Shown here: in pieces, positions 1-10,739 of the stretch | How the letters are laid out: the number at the start of each line of letters is the position of its first letter | Numbering within the stretch: position 1 is the first letter of the stretch | Assembly (NCBI GenBank): GCA_963978545.1 | Contig: OZ021722.1 | Span: forward strand, 2,980,001 to 3,044,000 | Reading direction: 5' to 3' | DNA from: Linyphia triangularis | Lineage: Eukaryota; Arthropoda; Arachnida; Araneae; Linyphiidae | DNA length: 64,000 nucleotides | Notes under the pieces: generated by a model | What the model was told of the DNA's origin: nothing | The model's input: only the letters and a program-made list of their open reading frames with translations | The model's database searches: none | Translations under genes and position numbers: made by a program

Positions 1-201
1 AACTCTTGATTTTGCACATTAACGGAGCAAATTAATTAATGTGGTTTCGAGGATTAGCGATATCAAATATATTCGACAGTTCAAATTGACTTTATCAACA
101 TTTGATCACCCAGGAAATGCAGACTAAAAGTTATTTCTTGCGAGATTTGTTCATCATTACGATGTTTTTCAGCGCTATGTTTTTGCCATTTCTTTGAAGG
201 T

Positions 202-519
202 TCTCAATTCCGTTGTGTTGACTTATTTGTAGAATATTTTCTTTTCGTAAATCTGCCAACTTGTCATACGGAATGTTTTGTAATCGAAATCTACAATATT
301 AAAACTATTAGTTCAACATTTCACCACTTTTCTGTATTAATCTAGCGAAGTTGTGAGATTTCTCAATTCCGTTGTGTTGACTTATTTGTAGAATATTTTC
401 TTTTCGTAAATCTGCCAACTTGTCATACGGAATGTTTTGTAATCGAAATCTACAATATTAAAACTATTAGTTCAACATTTCACCACTTTTCTGTATTAAT
501 CTAGCGAAGTTGTGAGATT
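202..519. repeat. Perfect two-copy tandem duplication (159-bp unit)
   Basis: The unit starting TCTCAATTCCGTTGTGTTG at 202 is repeated without a difference I can find at 361, and both copies end with GCGAAGTTGTGAGATT. Identity implies a recent duplication or an assembly duplication. No coding potential is evident. Confidence 0.9.
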
Positions 520-799
520 TCGCCGAAAAAGTGGTTCAACTCAATTCAAGATATACTTTCTCGATTTGATGACTTTCACACCAAAATTAGGTGAAATGTA
601 GGATCATCCTATCATGGCTCGCAAGATGGCTGACACACGTCAAGCAAAAACGAGGATTTCGAATAACAAAGGATTGCAGTTGTGAGAAAACTGCTGCTGT
701 TAAACAACATATATAGAATTATTAGATAGCTAAACTTGTATGAAAGTATATATTTTTATAATTTTTTTTTTTTTTTCCCCCAAATTTTTTTCTCAAGAC

Positions 800-1273
800 T
801 CAGTGTTTCAAAAAATGTAACAATTTTGGCCGTGAAGAGATTTCATATGCCTGTATATATGGGCAAAACTGCAAGATCTGGAAATTTGTTTTTGACTTAA
901 AATTCGTTCATTGTGCATTTTTTCACACCCAAATTTCAACTTCTTTGAATTTTCGCGAGAGAAGATATCATCGTAGATTATAGACATTTCCTTCGTGAAC
1001 AACTGTAATTAAATATAACTTTAGCCCGAAATTATAGATTCCTTGTGTATTTAGAAGTTTTTTAGTATTTTAATTTTTATTTTTTTTTTAGTTATTTTTT
1101 AAAAATATTTTTACATTTTTTTATCGACGTTCCCTTTTTTTAAAAAATGTTATAATTTCGTCCATAAAGGGTTGTTATATACCTTTATATATGTCTGAAA
1201 TTGTAAGATTTTCCAGGAGTTGCAAGGTGACTTATTAATTGTGAAAATTAATTGGTGAAATTAGCTCAATGAG

Positions 1274-1312
<39 letters not shown>

Positions 1313-2190
1313 GCAGTTCAATATCTTTGAATTTTTACAAGAGAAATTATCATCGTGGAATTTCTAATTTTTTATTTTATTGATCTATTGCAATGTAACA
1401 TAACTTCAGCTCGAAATTATAGAATCCTAGTCCTTCTTATTTTTAATAATTATAATTTAAAACATATTTTTGAATTTTTTTTTCGTAATTTACATTTTCA
1501 GAAAATTTTATAATTTATTCTTTGAAGAGGTTTTATATATATTTAGTATGCACAAATCGCATTACCGAATTGTTAACTTTTTGACTAAAAATCCCTAAAA
1601 GTGCATTTTTCCCCCAATGCCCAACTTTTTGAATTTTTGAAAAAAAAGGTATTATCGTAGACTGTTGCTAACTTTTGAGTGAAATACTGCACTGTAGGCC
1701 AAATTTTTAAAAAAAAATTCGTAAAAATAGGCTTTTTATTTCTTTATGTTTCATAATTTATTACTATTATTCTTATCATTATTGTTAATGGTTTTTTTTT
1801 TTTTTTTGTTTTTTTTTTTCGTTCCCCCCCCCCCCCCCTTTTTTTTTTTTCTCTGTGAAATTTCTTTGAATTTATAGAAAATTTGCGTAAATATCTCTTT
1901 TTTCCTGGCATGTAATTTTCTTTTAAAAATTGTTAATAATTTAAATAAATTTTTTCCCAAAGTTCACTTTTACAAACAAATTTATAATTTCGCCGCTGAA
2001 GAGGTGTTTTCTACTTTTATAAATTCGGGAACTGCAAGTCTAAGACATGTTAACTTTTTGACTTCAAATTCGCTCCGGGAGCCGAACCATTCCACAACCA
2101 AAGTTCAACCTCTTCTAACTTTCACGAAAGAAGTTATCATGTTAAACATTTTTTATTGAATTACTACAATGAAACATAACTTGAGCTCAA
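800..2190. repeat. Diverged tandem array, about four units of 350-480 bp
   Basis: Four blocks (about 808-1045, 1140-1425, 1500-1680, 1970-2200) share the same order of motifs: a TATAATTTCG-like start, GAAGAGG, TTTATATA, CTGCAAG, TTAACTTTTTGAC, CAACTTCTTTGAATTTT, TTATCATCGT and AACATAACTT-AGCTCGAAATTATA. Poly(T) and poly(C) runs (about 1279-1310 and 1792-1851) break it up. There is no open frame beyond chance. Confidence 0.65.
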
Positions 2191-2234
2191 AATTATATTT
2201 TAGTATGGTTTTTTAAAAATATTCTAAAATTTTT

Positions 2235-2604
2235 AATCGAACCCACCGAACATTACTCTGAAATTCGTATGGAAAGTAGAAACTAAAAGCTAATTGATCG
2301 CCAATCGCGTGGTCTGCCGGAACTCATTTGACCGGAAGTGTCCGAAAAGCGTGACCGGAACTGCAATTTTTGCACCTAAATACGGCATCGAACATCACTC
2401 TGAAGTTCTCTGTGAATTCTAGAGTGATGTTCGATACCTATAAACTGCACTTTCGGTTTGGTTTACCGAGCACTGCAGCCAAATGCGCTCCGGCAGACCA
2501 CGTGATAGGTGGTCAACTGGCATATATCTAAATTCCATATGAATTTCTGAGTGATATTCGATGGGGTTACCTAAACTTGCAATCGCCTCTCGGATTATTG
2601 GTTA
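2235..2604. mobile_element. Element H, left-truncated inverted-repeat copy
   Basis: Two arms face each other: ...CGAACATTACTCTGAAATTCGTATGG...CGCGTGGTCTGCCGG on the left and CCGGCAGACCACGTG...CCATATGAATTTCTGAGTGATATTCGATGGGG on the right. The right end, CGCCTCTCGGATTAT, matches the end of the full copy at 45762-46412; the left end is missing. Confidence 0.6.
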
Positions 2605-3140
2605 ATAGTGTTCGTCATCCTTAAGAACAGAGTCGAGTTCTACAACTACGAACTTACGTTCAACTACTATCTAACAAAACTACTAAACCACACTTCAGAC
2701 ATATTACCCAATGAGCCATCATTCCAAATTCCATAATATACTTTTGTGCCAGTACGGCATTAATCTATACTCTAATATCGCGATGTCCGTAAGTCGGCGT
2801 ATTTCGCTCTTGTAACCGGTAGTCTAATACCGGAAACAGTCTCAAAATCATAAACACTAAAGACATTCCTAGCGTCCTCCTTAGTTCATAGTGTCCGTCA
2901 TCCTTAAGAACAGAGTCGAGTTATGCCACGGACATCCACGGACTACCTACACGGAAAGTCAACTTGTAACAACAAGACACCTAAAGACACGTTACCCAAT
3001 GAACCATCATTCCAAATTCCATAACAGACACACGTACTTTTGTGCCAGTACGGCATTAAAACGAAACACCTTAGACGTGTTTCCCAATGAGCTATCCATT
3101 CCATAATATACCTTTGTGCCAGTACGGCATTGACCAAATT
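2600..3140. repeat. Local repeats of a 60-bp and a 40-bp motif
   Basis: The string CATCCTTAAGAACAGAGTCG occurs near 2616 and 2899. A block beginning TTACCCAATGAGCCATC and ending TGTGCCAGTACGGCATT occurs at about 2704-2762, 2991-3057 and 3083-3131. No gene is recognised. Confidence 0.6.
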
Positions 3141-3149
3141 CAAACATAA

Positions 3150-3563
3150 TCAAAAGTGTTGCCACAGTAAGTTGGATACAGTAACCAGCAAAACCCTTTT
3201 TTTTCTTTTCTGGAGATATTCCATCTTCGTTTCAGACGTCCAAATGTCCACACCAAGGATTTTGTTCGTTTTGTCGAGAGCGTTAATGACATCTGTTCGT
3301 TGATGTCCAAGAGGCATTTTATGACGTTTCGCATCGTTGTCGTCAGCAGGACGTTGTTTGAACAATGCGCTTTGTTGACTGTCGGAGTCAGTCAACCGGC
3401 AAGACGAAAGGTTGCGCCGGTTTATGATGGAACTTTTTCCGGTGGCTAAGTTATCCTGAAGGATGGCCTTGGGTGGGTGCCAATGCCTTCGTAAAATATA
3501 ATTTATTTTTTTTCTTGAGAAGACGTGGACAGGTACTATAGATTCAGTGAAATGTGCAATCAT
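3150..3563 (-). CDS. Unrecognised 137-codon ORF, possible exon
   Basis: This minus-strand ORF is the longest in the window after QTRT2 and is less AT-rich than its surroundings. It is rich in charged and polar residues and has no predicted membrane segment, signal peptide or motif that I recognise. An AAAAGAAAAAAAAGG tract near its 3' end changes the reading to a hydrophobic tail, so any real coding part probably stops before that. I see no convincing acceptor or donor. A SINE lies just upstream of its ATG, at 3585. It may be an exon of an unrecognised gene, a decayed transposon ORF or chance. Confidence 0.2.
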   Translation of the reverse strand: MIAHFTESIVPVHVFSRKKINYILRRHWHPPKAILQDNLATGKSSIINRRNLSSCRLTDSDSQQSALFKQRPADDNDAKRHKMPLGHQRTDVINALDKTNKILGVDIWTSETKMEYLQKRKKRVLLVTVSNLLWQHF

Positions 3564-3584
3564 AGTTATTTATGCAACTAGTTG

Positions 3585-3729
3585 AGTTGGTTGGTTGGTT
3601 GTATTCAGATTATCTGGCGCCGTCAGCAACACGACGGCGCGCCGAAACATTCGTCATTCGACAAGCCAACATACATTTACAAACACCCATGCCTTACACG
3701 GGACTCGGAACCCGCAACCATGCGGTCTT
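3585..3729 (-). mobile_element. SINE-A, 5'-truncated
   Basis: Reverse copy of the tRNA-derived SINE-A. It runs from the GGTTGGTTGGTT tail to the middle of the tRNA-like head, where it is cut off at ...AGACCGCAT. Direct repeats GCAACTAGTTG flank it at 3574-3584 and 3730-3740. The truncation at the tRNA end fits incomplete target-primed reverse transcription. Confidence 0.9.
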
Positions 3730-3799
3730 GCAACTAGTTGGGAAAGTAATACTTTTTCAAACTAGGTAAAACGCTTAATTGGCGAATACGATAGCAAAT

Positions 3800-4573
3800 A
3801 ATTCGTCGAGTTTGAAAAAGTGATTTTCAACAATATTTTTCATTGGTGTATAGTCATTGGTGTTATAGGTTCCAGCTCTTATCGCTTCGCTCACAGGAAG
3901 GTTCGTTGCTACGCAAGATCAAGTTCGCTTCGCTTTTCTGAAAAGTTCATAATAAGCACAGGCTTACTTCACTCGTTGAAAGAGTCATTACTATGCAAGC
4001 ATGGGCTCGCTTTGCTCGCTTAAAGGTTCATTGCTGAGTAGGCATAAGCTCGCTTCACTCACTAAAAACTAATTACTGCGTAAACCCTTAATATTATAAG
4101 CCCCTCGCCCGTTTATAAGCAAAACAAAATTTCCCGTTAAAACAATAATACAACACCCCTTTGACTGTATTTTAACACGCGTTTGTGAAAAGTAAAATTA
4201 GAAAGCCACAACTACTTATGTCGACACTTTCAGAGCTCTAGGCCTATTAGAAGTCGCTTTTTTTTTAATATTAATTAAAAAAATTAATTAAAAACAACTT
4301 TAAATGTTAACATATTTTTTGTCAAAAGTCCAATTAGAAGGCCAAAATTACTTACGTTGAAAATTTCAGAGCTGTAGCCCTAATAGAAATCGTTTTGTGA
4401 AATATTAGTTCATTAATTAAAATAAAGTAATCAAAATTTCAAAATTCTATTTTCCAAAATTTCAATTAGAAGAGCAAAACTACTTATGTTGAAAATTTCA
4501 GAGCTCTACCCCAATTTTAAGTAGCTTTCTATTGATTCACAGACAGACACACAGCTTGTTTTATTATTATAGA
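3800..4573 (-). mobile_element. Helitron-like element, degraded, with internal repeats
   Basis: On the minus strand the element starts A|TCTATAATAATAAAAC followed by a CTGTGTGTCTGTCTG tract. It continues into three diverged units carrying GCTCTGAAATTTTCAACATAAGTAGTTTTG. The same start and units occur at 39524-40720. The far end is poorly preserved: only a CACCAATGACT-type string near 3840 matches, and no CTAG end is seen. Confidence 0.5.
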
Positions 4574-4584
4574 TATGGAATTCA

Positions 4585-4745
4585 TTGGCCTATGCATTGG
4601 CGCTATCTGGTGTAGTCTGTTGCTTTTTGAATTTTCATTTATAATAGACAGACAGACATTAAATGAATACAACTTGTCATTTCATTAAGTGATCTTTTTC
4701 TTACCTACCCACCAAATTTCAAGGCGGTTATAGAAACAGGGTTCG
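4585..4745. mobile_element. Fragment of element E
   Basis: The strings GACATTAAATGAATACA, TGTCATTTCATTAAGTGATC and ACCCACCAAATTTCAAG match one half of element E (12972-13381, 59906-60330). The partner half is absent. Confidence 0.5.
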
Positions 4746-5756
4746 TAAGCCTCAGGGAGAACAAGGGGTGGTTGGTTCGAAATTCAGGGAAATAAATCAG
4801 CCTTAAAATCTCAGGGAATTCTCAGGGAAAGAAAGAAAAATTCCCACTCAAAACCTGGAAAAAATTGTTGTTTCTCTGGGGGGGGGAAAAAAAAATCTTA
4901 CTCATTTGTTTAACCTTAACTCGGAGAATTGAAATTACAGAATTATTTGATAACATAGACTTGCAGAAAGTTATTCTTAAAGAAAATCGACTTTTTTTCG
5001 AGTCATCAGAAAAATGTGTGTAATCGACGTTTTTCCTATATTTATATGGCTAAAAATAATTAACTGCGATGAAAAACACGACTCTAGAAAACTCAGAGAT
5101 TTTTTTTTTCTTTCTGACAATGAGTATGAACCCTGTTGAAAGTATAGTTTCTCAATGCAATGAGGGGGGGGGGGGGGCTTGAAGATTGTAATATAGCGAG
5201 TACAGTCCTTGCTAGAACTTCTTCTTAACACTTGTGCTTTCTTTGGGTTTTTCCGATCCTGTTTTATTTTGGACACCCTTTGGAATATTGACTCCAAAAG
5301 AACAACAACAAATCTTCCGCCTTGCATAATCGAGACACGTGTGTGCCCTCAATGGTGTGCGTGTTCGCGTGTCACTGTGCGCTGCATGCACGTTCTAAAC
5401 ATCAAAAGAAGCCCTTTCGATAGGAAGTGGAGATTATTTTGGAAAAAAAGACTTCATTAAGAATTCACAAAGAGACACACGGTGTGGTATTTTGGGGTTT
5501 TAAATATGTCCTACAAGTAGAAATCGATAGGACTAAAATAAGAAACGCGATAACAGGTTTTTTTAGAGGGAATATTTACGCCACGCTAGAACCAAAAATC
5601 ACCGTTCCAGATCGTGAAAGATTACATTTTAAAAAAAAAACTTGCCGATACATTGTAGTCACATTTATTATACCCGATACACATAAGTGATTCCTGTTAA
5701 TCTACCAGCTTATTTATGGTCTTTTTGGAGGGATTTTCCCCTCTAGAAATTTGCAG
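4746..5756. other. AT-rich sequence with CAGGGAA-type repeats; no gene
   Basis: About 4745-4870 is built of short variants of TCAGGGAA and AATTCAGGGAAAT. Related stretches lie at 35985-36085, 36245-36375 and 58020-58150. A G homopolymer occurs at about 5164-5177. The short ORFs here look like chance. Confidence 0.5.
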
Positions 5757-5940
5757 CCGACCAAACGGTACAGTGGTTAGCGTGCTAGCTTCTAGACCGC
5801 GAGGTTGCGGGTTCCGAATCCCGTGTTAGGCATGGGGGTGTTTGTAAATGTATGTTGGCTCGTCTAATGACGAATGTTTCGGCGCATTATAGCCCTCGTG
5901 TTGCTGACAGCGCCAGATAATCTGAATACAACCAACCAAC
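5757..5940 (+). mobile_element. SINE-A, full length
   Basis: It runs from the tRNA-like head (CGGTACAGTGGTTAGCG, then GGTTGCGGGTTCCGAATCC) through the tRNA-unrelated body to the ACAACCAACCAAC tail. The target-site duplication TAGAAATTTGCAG is perfect at 5744-5756 and 5941-5953. Confidence 0.95.
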
Positions 5941-6178
5941 TAGAAATTTGCAGTTTTAGAGGACGGTCATTGGTTAAATAAATACATTTTGAAAAACCAC
6001 ACCTTTCCCTTTTACAATCTCTAAAGGGACGAAACGAGTTGTGCCTTGCATTTCCACTTGGTTTGGATGAATCGCATTCTTATGATTTATTATCAATCTA
6101 AAGATCGTATTCACCAAAAATCTCAACCTAATTTCCCCTCCGAAAATAACCCGGGTTTATATTCACCAACTAAACACT

Positions 6179-6354
6179 ACCACCTGATGCCTGTGGGGTT
6201 AGCGCTCTAGCTTAGCATGCCAAAGGTGCAGGGTTTGAATCCCTGGTTAGACATGGATGTTCGTTGTGGTTCGGAATCCACGTTAAGCTTTAGGTCCCGG
6301 CCTGATTGGCCGTTGCAGTGCATAAAAAATATGTCGTTGAGCATACAAACCAAC
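6179..6354 (+). mobile_element. SINE-B, full length
   Basis: A second tRNA-derived family. The head is GGGGTTAGCGCTCTAGC, with the B-box-like GGGTTTGAATCCC. The body contains GGATGTTCGTTGTGGTTCGGAATCC and GGCCTGATTGGCCG. The tail, ACAAACCAACC, resembles that of SINE-A. Direct repeats CAACTAAACACT flank it at 6167-6178 and 6355-6366. Confidence 0.9.
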
Positions 6355-6490
6355 CAACTAAACACTGTTTTTTTTAATTAGTAAAATTTGAAAACTGCAT
6401 GGAAGAAACCCCAGCTGATATCCATTTGATAACTAACCTTTTGCGGTAAAATAACGGGAATAGCTCGTCATTGGCTTTTCATACTTGACC

Positions 6491-6663
6491 GGAATGGTAT
6501 AGTGGTTAACGTGCTAGCTTCTAGACCGCGAGGTTGCGGGTTCCGAGTCCCGTATTAAGCATGGGTGTTTGTAAATGTATGTTGGCTTGTCTAATGACGA
6601 ATGTTTCGGCGCATTATAGCCCTCGTGTTGCTGACGGCGCAAGATAATCTGAAAACAACCAAC
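6491..6663 (+). mobile_element. SINE-A
   Basis: Head GGAATGGTATAGTGGTTAACG through body and ACAACCAAC-type tail. The duplication CATACTTGACC flanks it at 6480-6490 and 6664-6674. The first few bases differ from the family's GCCGACCAAACGG. Confidence 0.9.
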
Positions 6664-6839
6664 CATACTTGACCGTACACAATGGCGAGCTAGACTCGTC
6701 ATGTGGCTAAGATTAACACGTTCGTTGCCAATCGCGCGCATGCGTGGAATGTCGGGTTGTTCCCCAGTAGCCTGTCCTGATCAGACTGCACCCGATCGGA
6801 GTATCCGTTCATGCTGGAATTAACTGAAGGTAACAAAAT

Positions 6840-7062
6840 AATATTCGTCATCCGACATAAAGATACAACTTGTTTTCCTCCATAAGGTTTGCTAGAAGCT
6901 TGTGTTTTTAAAACACAGTTTCAGGTAATTCAAGCAAAGAACGGCAACTCCGATCGGGTGGACACACACTGAAATATAAAGTTTAAACTTTGTTTTAAAA
7001 ACAAGCTAACCTTATGGTGGAAGACAAGATGTATCCGATATTTATGTCACATGACAAATATG
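6840..7062. mobile_element. Imperfect inverted-repeat (MITE-like) element
   Basis: The left arm, with ATTCGTCATCCGACATAAAG and TTTTCCTCCATAAGGTT, faces a right arm with AACCTTATGGTGGAAGAC and TTTATGTCACATGACAAAT. The centre has short palindromes around GTGTTTTTAAAACACA. Target-site duplication is not clear. Confidence 0.5.
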
Positions 7063-7481
7063 GTAGGTTGGTTGGTTTGTTGAACTCCCGGCTGGGAGTG
7101 GAAGGGAAGGACTTTGTGAACTAGCACCTGCCTCCGCGTACATATGTGAGAGAACCAATTCTCTGGAACAGGTTGAGGTAAAAAAAAAAAAAACTTAAAA
7201 AAAAAAAAAGGGGGGGGGGGGTGTCAAATCCTTTCGGTGCAGAAGGAATTTTGTGATGTTGCCATTTCAATGCTTTCTCCGGGTGAGAACGTGGACCAAC
7301 TAGCTTGTTTACCGTTAGAACTACTAAGTAAGCATCCGATTAGAGTTGCCCGACGTAGTATTTTTAATACTACGCTATTGTTTTTCCCACACCTAAATTT
7401 CGTTATAAGAAGTTTCGACACAGAAAGAAGTATTAGTTTTTGAAGTACTATTGATATTTCAATAGGTAAAAAATATGATTA

Positions 7482-7654
7482 GTTGGTTGGTTGTTTTCAG
7501 ATTATCTGGCGCCGTCAGCAACACGAGGGTCGAAACATTCGTCATTAGACAAGCCAACATACATTTACAAACACCCATGCCTACCACGGGACTCGGAACC
7601 CGCAACCTCGCGGTCTAGAAGCTAGCACGCTAACCACTATACCGTTTGGTCGGC
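7482..7654 (-). mobile_element. SINE-A, reverse copy
   Basis: Reverse orientation, from the GTTGGTTGGTTG tail to ...CCGTTTGGTCGGC. The perfect duplication AAAAAATATGATTA lies at 7468-7481 and 7655-7668. Confidence 0.95.
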
Positions 7655-7668
7655 AAAAAATATGATTA

Positions 7669-8903
7669 AATATACTATGTTCAAAATGCCCTTGTAAAAA
7701 ATTACTTACCTAAGAATTTTAAGTCAGAGGTCTGGCAACGCTGGCTCCGAAATCCTGGTGATTAGAGTATCGAGCTCATGATCAAAAGATTGTGGGTTCA
7801 TTTCGCGATGGCCATCAAATATCGGTTTATACCAGTGGTGCACATTTAAATCTGTCGTGGCTTCAATGTCCTCTCGTTGGTGTGGTGGTGTCGGAAAGAG
7901 GAGTTTACACCAGAAGATTTCGATCTCGTATTCCTCTTGGTGCTCAAAATTAAGAGACTTATTTGGTTGTGGCAGAAATAGACAGTCGAAACTTCCAAAC
8001 CAAATCACAGATGTTGTTTACCATTTTTATAACTACTGAGTAGATGTCACACTCACATTTGGGTAGTGGAATTTTATTCTTTTAAACAGTGTGAATATAA
8101 GATCAATACGATGTTTTACTTAAGAAAAAACGTATAGTGAAAAGCTTGAGAACAAACTTTGAAGATAAAGATTATAGAAGCGATTATGAAGTGATAAGTA
8201 TAAAATAATTTGATGTTTACTTTTTTTTTTTTTTTTCTATTTATTTATTGATTATGATATTCCACAATGAATTAAAATTATATGTTAATCAATAATATGA
8301 TTTGAATAAACATTATGTATGGATTGGAAAAAGAAACTTTAAAATAATTATGAATTAAATTTTTATTTTATGCACAATTTTCACGATAAAACCGTACCGC
8401 GGAAACGATTACATTTAATTTCATTTTTTAATGACAACGATTTTCCAAATTAACCCTTGGTTAGGCGCGCGACCTTTTGTCTAGCGGTTAGTAGCACAAA
8501 TCCAAATTTTTGTGTACACCATTAAGTTCGTGACCAAATTTCAAAGTGGATATTTTGATTAAAAACATAACATTATTGAACAAAATAAAGTAAAAATTAA
8601 AAAATATTTTTAAAAATAACTTGAAAAAAAAAAATCTAAGAAGACTTTGATCACGGGTGAATTGATTGTGGGGGACATTTGTCAACCGCGGGGTTAAACA
8701 TATTTGTATGCATTTTTATACAATACGAGGTTGTCCATTCATTTATTAGGCATCTTCTTGTCTGTTTACACATTTATCTTTTTAAGAGTTCTTCAATTAT
8801 TTACAAAACTGTTTAAGTTTTTATTCAAACTACAGATTTTTCGAAAATGTTAATTGCATTTCTTACTGAAGCCTTAATGTGTGTGCATTAGCATTCTCTT
8901 CAT
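7669..8903. other. AT-rich intergenic sequence, no gene seen
   Basis: No conserved protein, tRNA or recognisable repeat stands out. Poly(T) lies at about 8221-8236. A 94-codon minus-strand ORF at 7724-8008 has no motif that I recognise. Confidence 0.4.
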
Positions 8904-8912
8904 GAGTAATTC

Positions 8913-9093
8913 GCCGACCAAACGGTATAGTGGTTAGCGTGCTGGCTTCTAGACCGCGAGGTTACGAGTTCGAGTCCCATGTAAGGCATGGGTGTTTGTA
9001 AATGTATGTTGGCTTGTCTAATGACGAATGTTTCGACGCCTTATAGCCCTCGTGTTGCTGACGGAACCAGATAATCTGAAAACAACCAACCAC
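8913..9093 (+). mobile_element. SINE-A
   Basis: Complete head GCCGACCAAACGGTATAG to the ACAACCAACC tail. The direct repeat GAGTAATTC flanks it at 8904-8912 and 9094-9102. Confidence 0.93.
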
Positions 9094-9475
9094 GAGTAAT
9101 TCAATATGTATTTCCTTACATACATGTAGTCTACTTTCTCTGCTATTATCTATAACTGTGTAGCCCGGCGTGGCTGGTAATTGGACATAGATTAATTGGA
9201 AAATTTTTCGAGATTTAAAGAATCAATTTGAAAATCAAGAAAACTAACCATACTTAAAATCATAACTTATAAATTTATCCAGTAAAATTCTAAAAATAAA
9301 AAAAGCTGCAATGTCAGACGTTAACGATGCTACTTCTGAATTGGTTGCGTATTTGAAATATTAACATACTGAGTGAAATTGGTTGGTTTGTACGCTCAAC
9401 GACCTATTTTTATGAGCGATGACGGCTAATCAGACCGGAACTTGCAGCTTAACGTGGATTCCAAACCACAACGAA

Positions 9476-9549
9476 GCCTCCGTGGCGCAATTGGCTAGCG
9501 CGTTCGGCATTTAACCAAAAGGTTGGTAGTTCGAGCTCACCCGTAGGCG
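9476..9549 (+). pseudogene. tRNA-Asn-like sequence (degenerate), 5' part of a retroposed unit
   Basis: These 74 nt follow the animal tRNA-Asn pattern closely: GTGGCGCAATTGGCTAGCGCG for the D-arm region, TTCGGC...TTAACC for the anticodon arm and GGTTCGAGC-like GTTCGAGCTCACC for the T arm. It is degenerate. The loop reads CATTTAA where Asn has CTGTTAA, so the residue before the anticodon is A instead of T and the anticodon position reads TTT. There is at least one mismatch in each of the acceptor, anticodon and T stems. A T5 run follows at about 9558-9562. The left end coincides exactly with the target-site duplication (9461-9475). Confidence 0.75.
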
Positions 9550-9562
9550 ATTTCGACTTTTT

Positions 9563-9742
9563 GCCGACCAAACGGTATAGTGGTTAGCGTGCTAGCTTCT
9601 AGACCACGAGGTTGCGGGTTCGAGTCCCGTGTTGGCATGGGTGTTTGTAAATGTATGTTGGCTTGTCTAATGAGGAATGTTTCGGCGCATTATAGCCCTC
9701 GTGTTGCTGACGGCGCCAGATAATCTGAATACAACCAACCAA
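9563..9742 (+). mobile_element. SINE-A, 3' part of the composite unit
   Basis: Full SINE-A from GCCGACCAAACGG to the ACAACCAACCAA tail. It has no duplication of its own at 9563; its right end abuts the copy of CCAAACCACAACGAA at 9743-9757 whose partner is at 9461-9475. It therefore appears to have inserted together with the upstream tRNA-Asn-like segment. Confidence 0.9.
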
Positions 9743-10198
9743 CCAAACCACAACGAATATCCGTGCCCAACACGGGATTCAAACCCGTCACCTTTGGCAT
9801 GCCAGGCCAGAGCGTGAACATGATCTAAATTTCAATATAAAAGTATTATAGTTATAATAATTAAACGTAAAAATACGTAAAAATAAATAATTGACTTAAG
9901 GTCGATATATTTATCCTGGGCCTTAAGTCCAAGATCATTGCAAAGTTTTTTTTTTTTTTTTTTTTTTTACTTGAGTATTATAAAACATGGATACATCAAT
10001 ACACCGTCAGCATACATCTCTTTTTAACACGCTTTTATTAGCTTCAGACGTATGTTAGTATGTAACGGAATCTTTGAACATGATTTTGACCCCCTTCAAA
10101 ACTTCGGATTAACTCGAAATTTGGCATACTTATTAAGGACCGATGACAATTCAATAAGTTTGTCGCTTTATCACAAGGATTAGCTCGTGTTGCCTTTG

Positions 10199-10377
10199 GC
10201 CGACCAAACGGTATAGTGGTTAGCGTGCTAGTCTCTAGACCGCGAGGTTGCGGGTTCCGAGTCCCGTGTTAGGCATGGGTGTTTGTAAATGTATGTTGGC
10301 TTGTCTAATGACGAATGTTTCGGCGCATTATAGCCCTCGTGTTGCTGACGGCGCCAGATAATCTGAATACAACCAAC
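10199..10377 (+). mobile_element. SINE-A
   Basis: Complete copy from GCCGACCAAACGG to ACAACCAAC. The perfect duplication GTGTTGCCTTTG lies at 10187-10198 and 10378-10389. Confidence 0.95.
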
Positions 10378-10739
10378 GTGTTGCCTTTGCGCCGTTAAAT
10401 TCCAACCAACCAACCTTCTCCGGAATCGAACCCTGGTGTGCCGTTACCCATTACAATCCCAGTAATCACAGAACCTACATCGACAATTGATAAGGCAGAC
10501 ATTTGAAAGATTTGTCGTGGGAATGACGATTATCCAAAGCGTGTTTTTTTTAGTCGCATTATCCTTACCAGGATCTTCAGGATTAGTGATTTTTCATATT
10601 CAGATACAAGGTAGTGTTTTGTGCCTAGTAATACGGCGTGTACTAAGGCATACACATGACTTAAATTTGAGACAAGCATGTGACTATTGGCAAGAACAAC
10701 TGGAGAGTTTTGTACACTTAACTAAAAAAATTAACTAAA

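Larger units (their letters stand above)
9378..9817 (-). mobile_element. SINE-B interrupted by a composite insertion
   Basis: A reverse SINE-B begins with the GGTTGGTTTGTACGC tail and stops at 9475 inside its body. It resumes at 9743 with AACACGGGATTCAAACCCG (the B-box side) and GGCATGCCAGGCCAGAGCG. The 267 bp between are the tRNA-Asn-like/SINE-A unit, bracketed by a perfect 15-bp duplication of SINE-B sequence. Confidence 0.88.

Noticed and set aside
10228..10413. Recurrent ORF containing QANIHLQTPM or KPTYIYKHPC
   Set aside because: It is the antisense reading of the SINE-A body and appears with every copy; it is not a gene.
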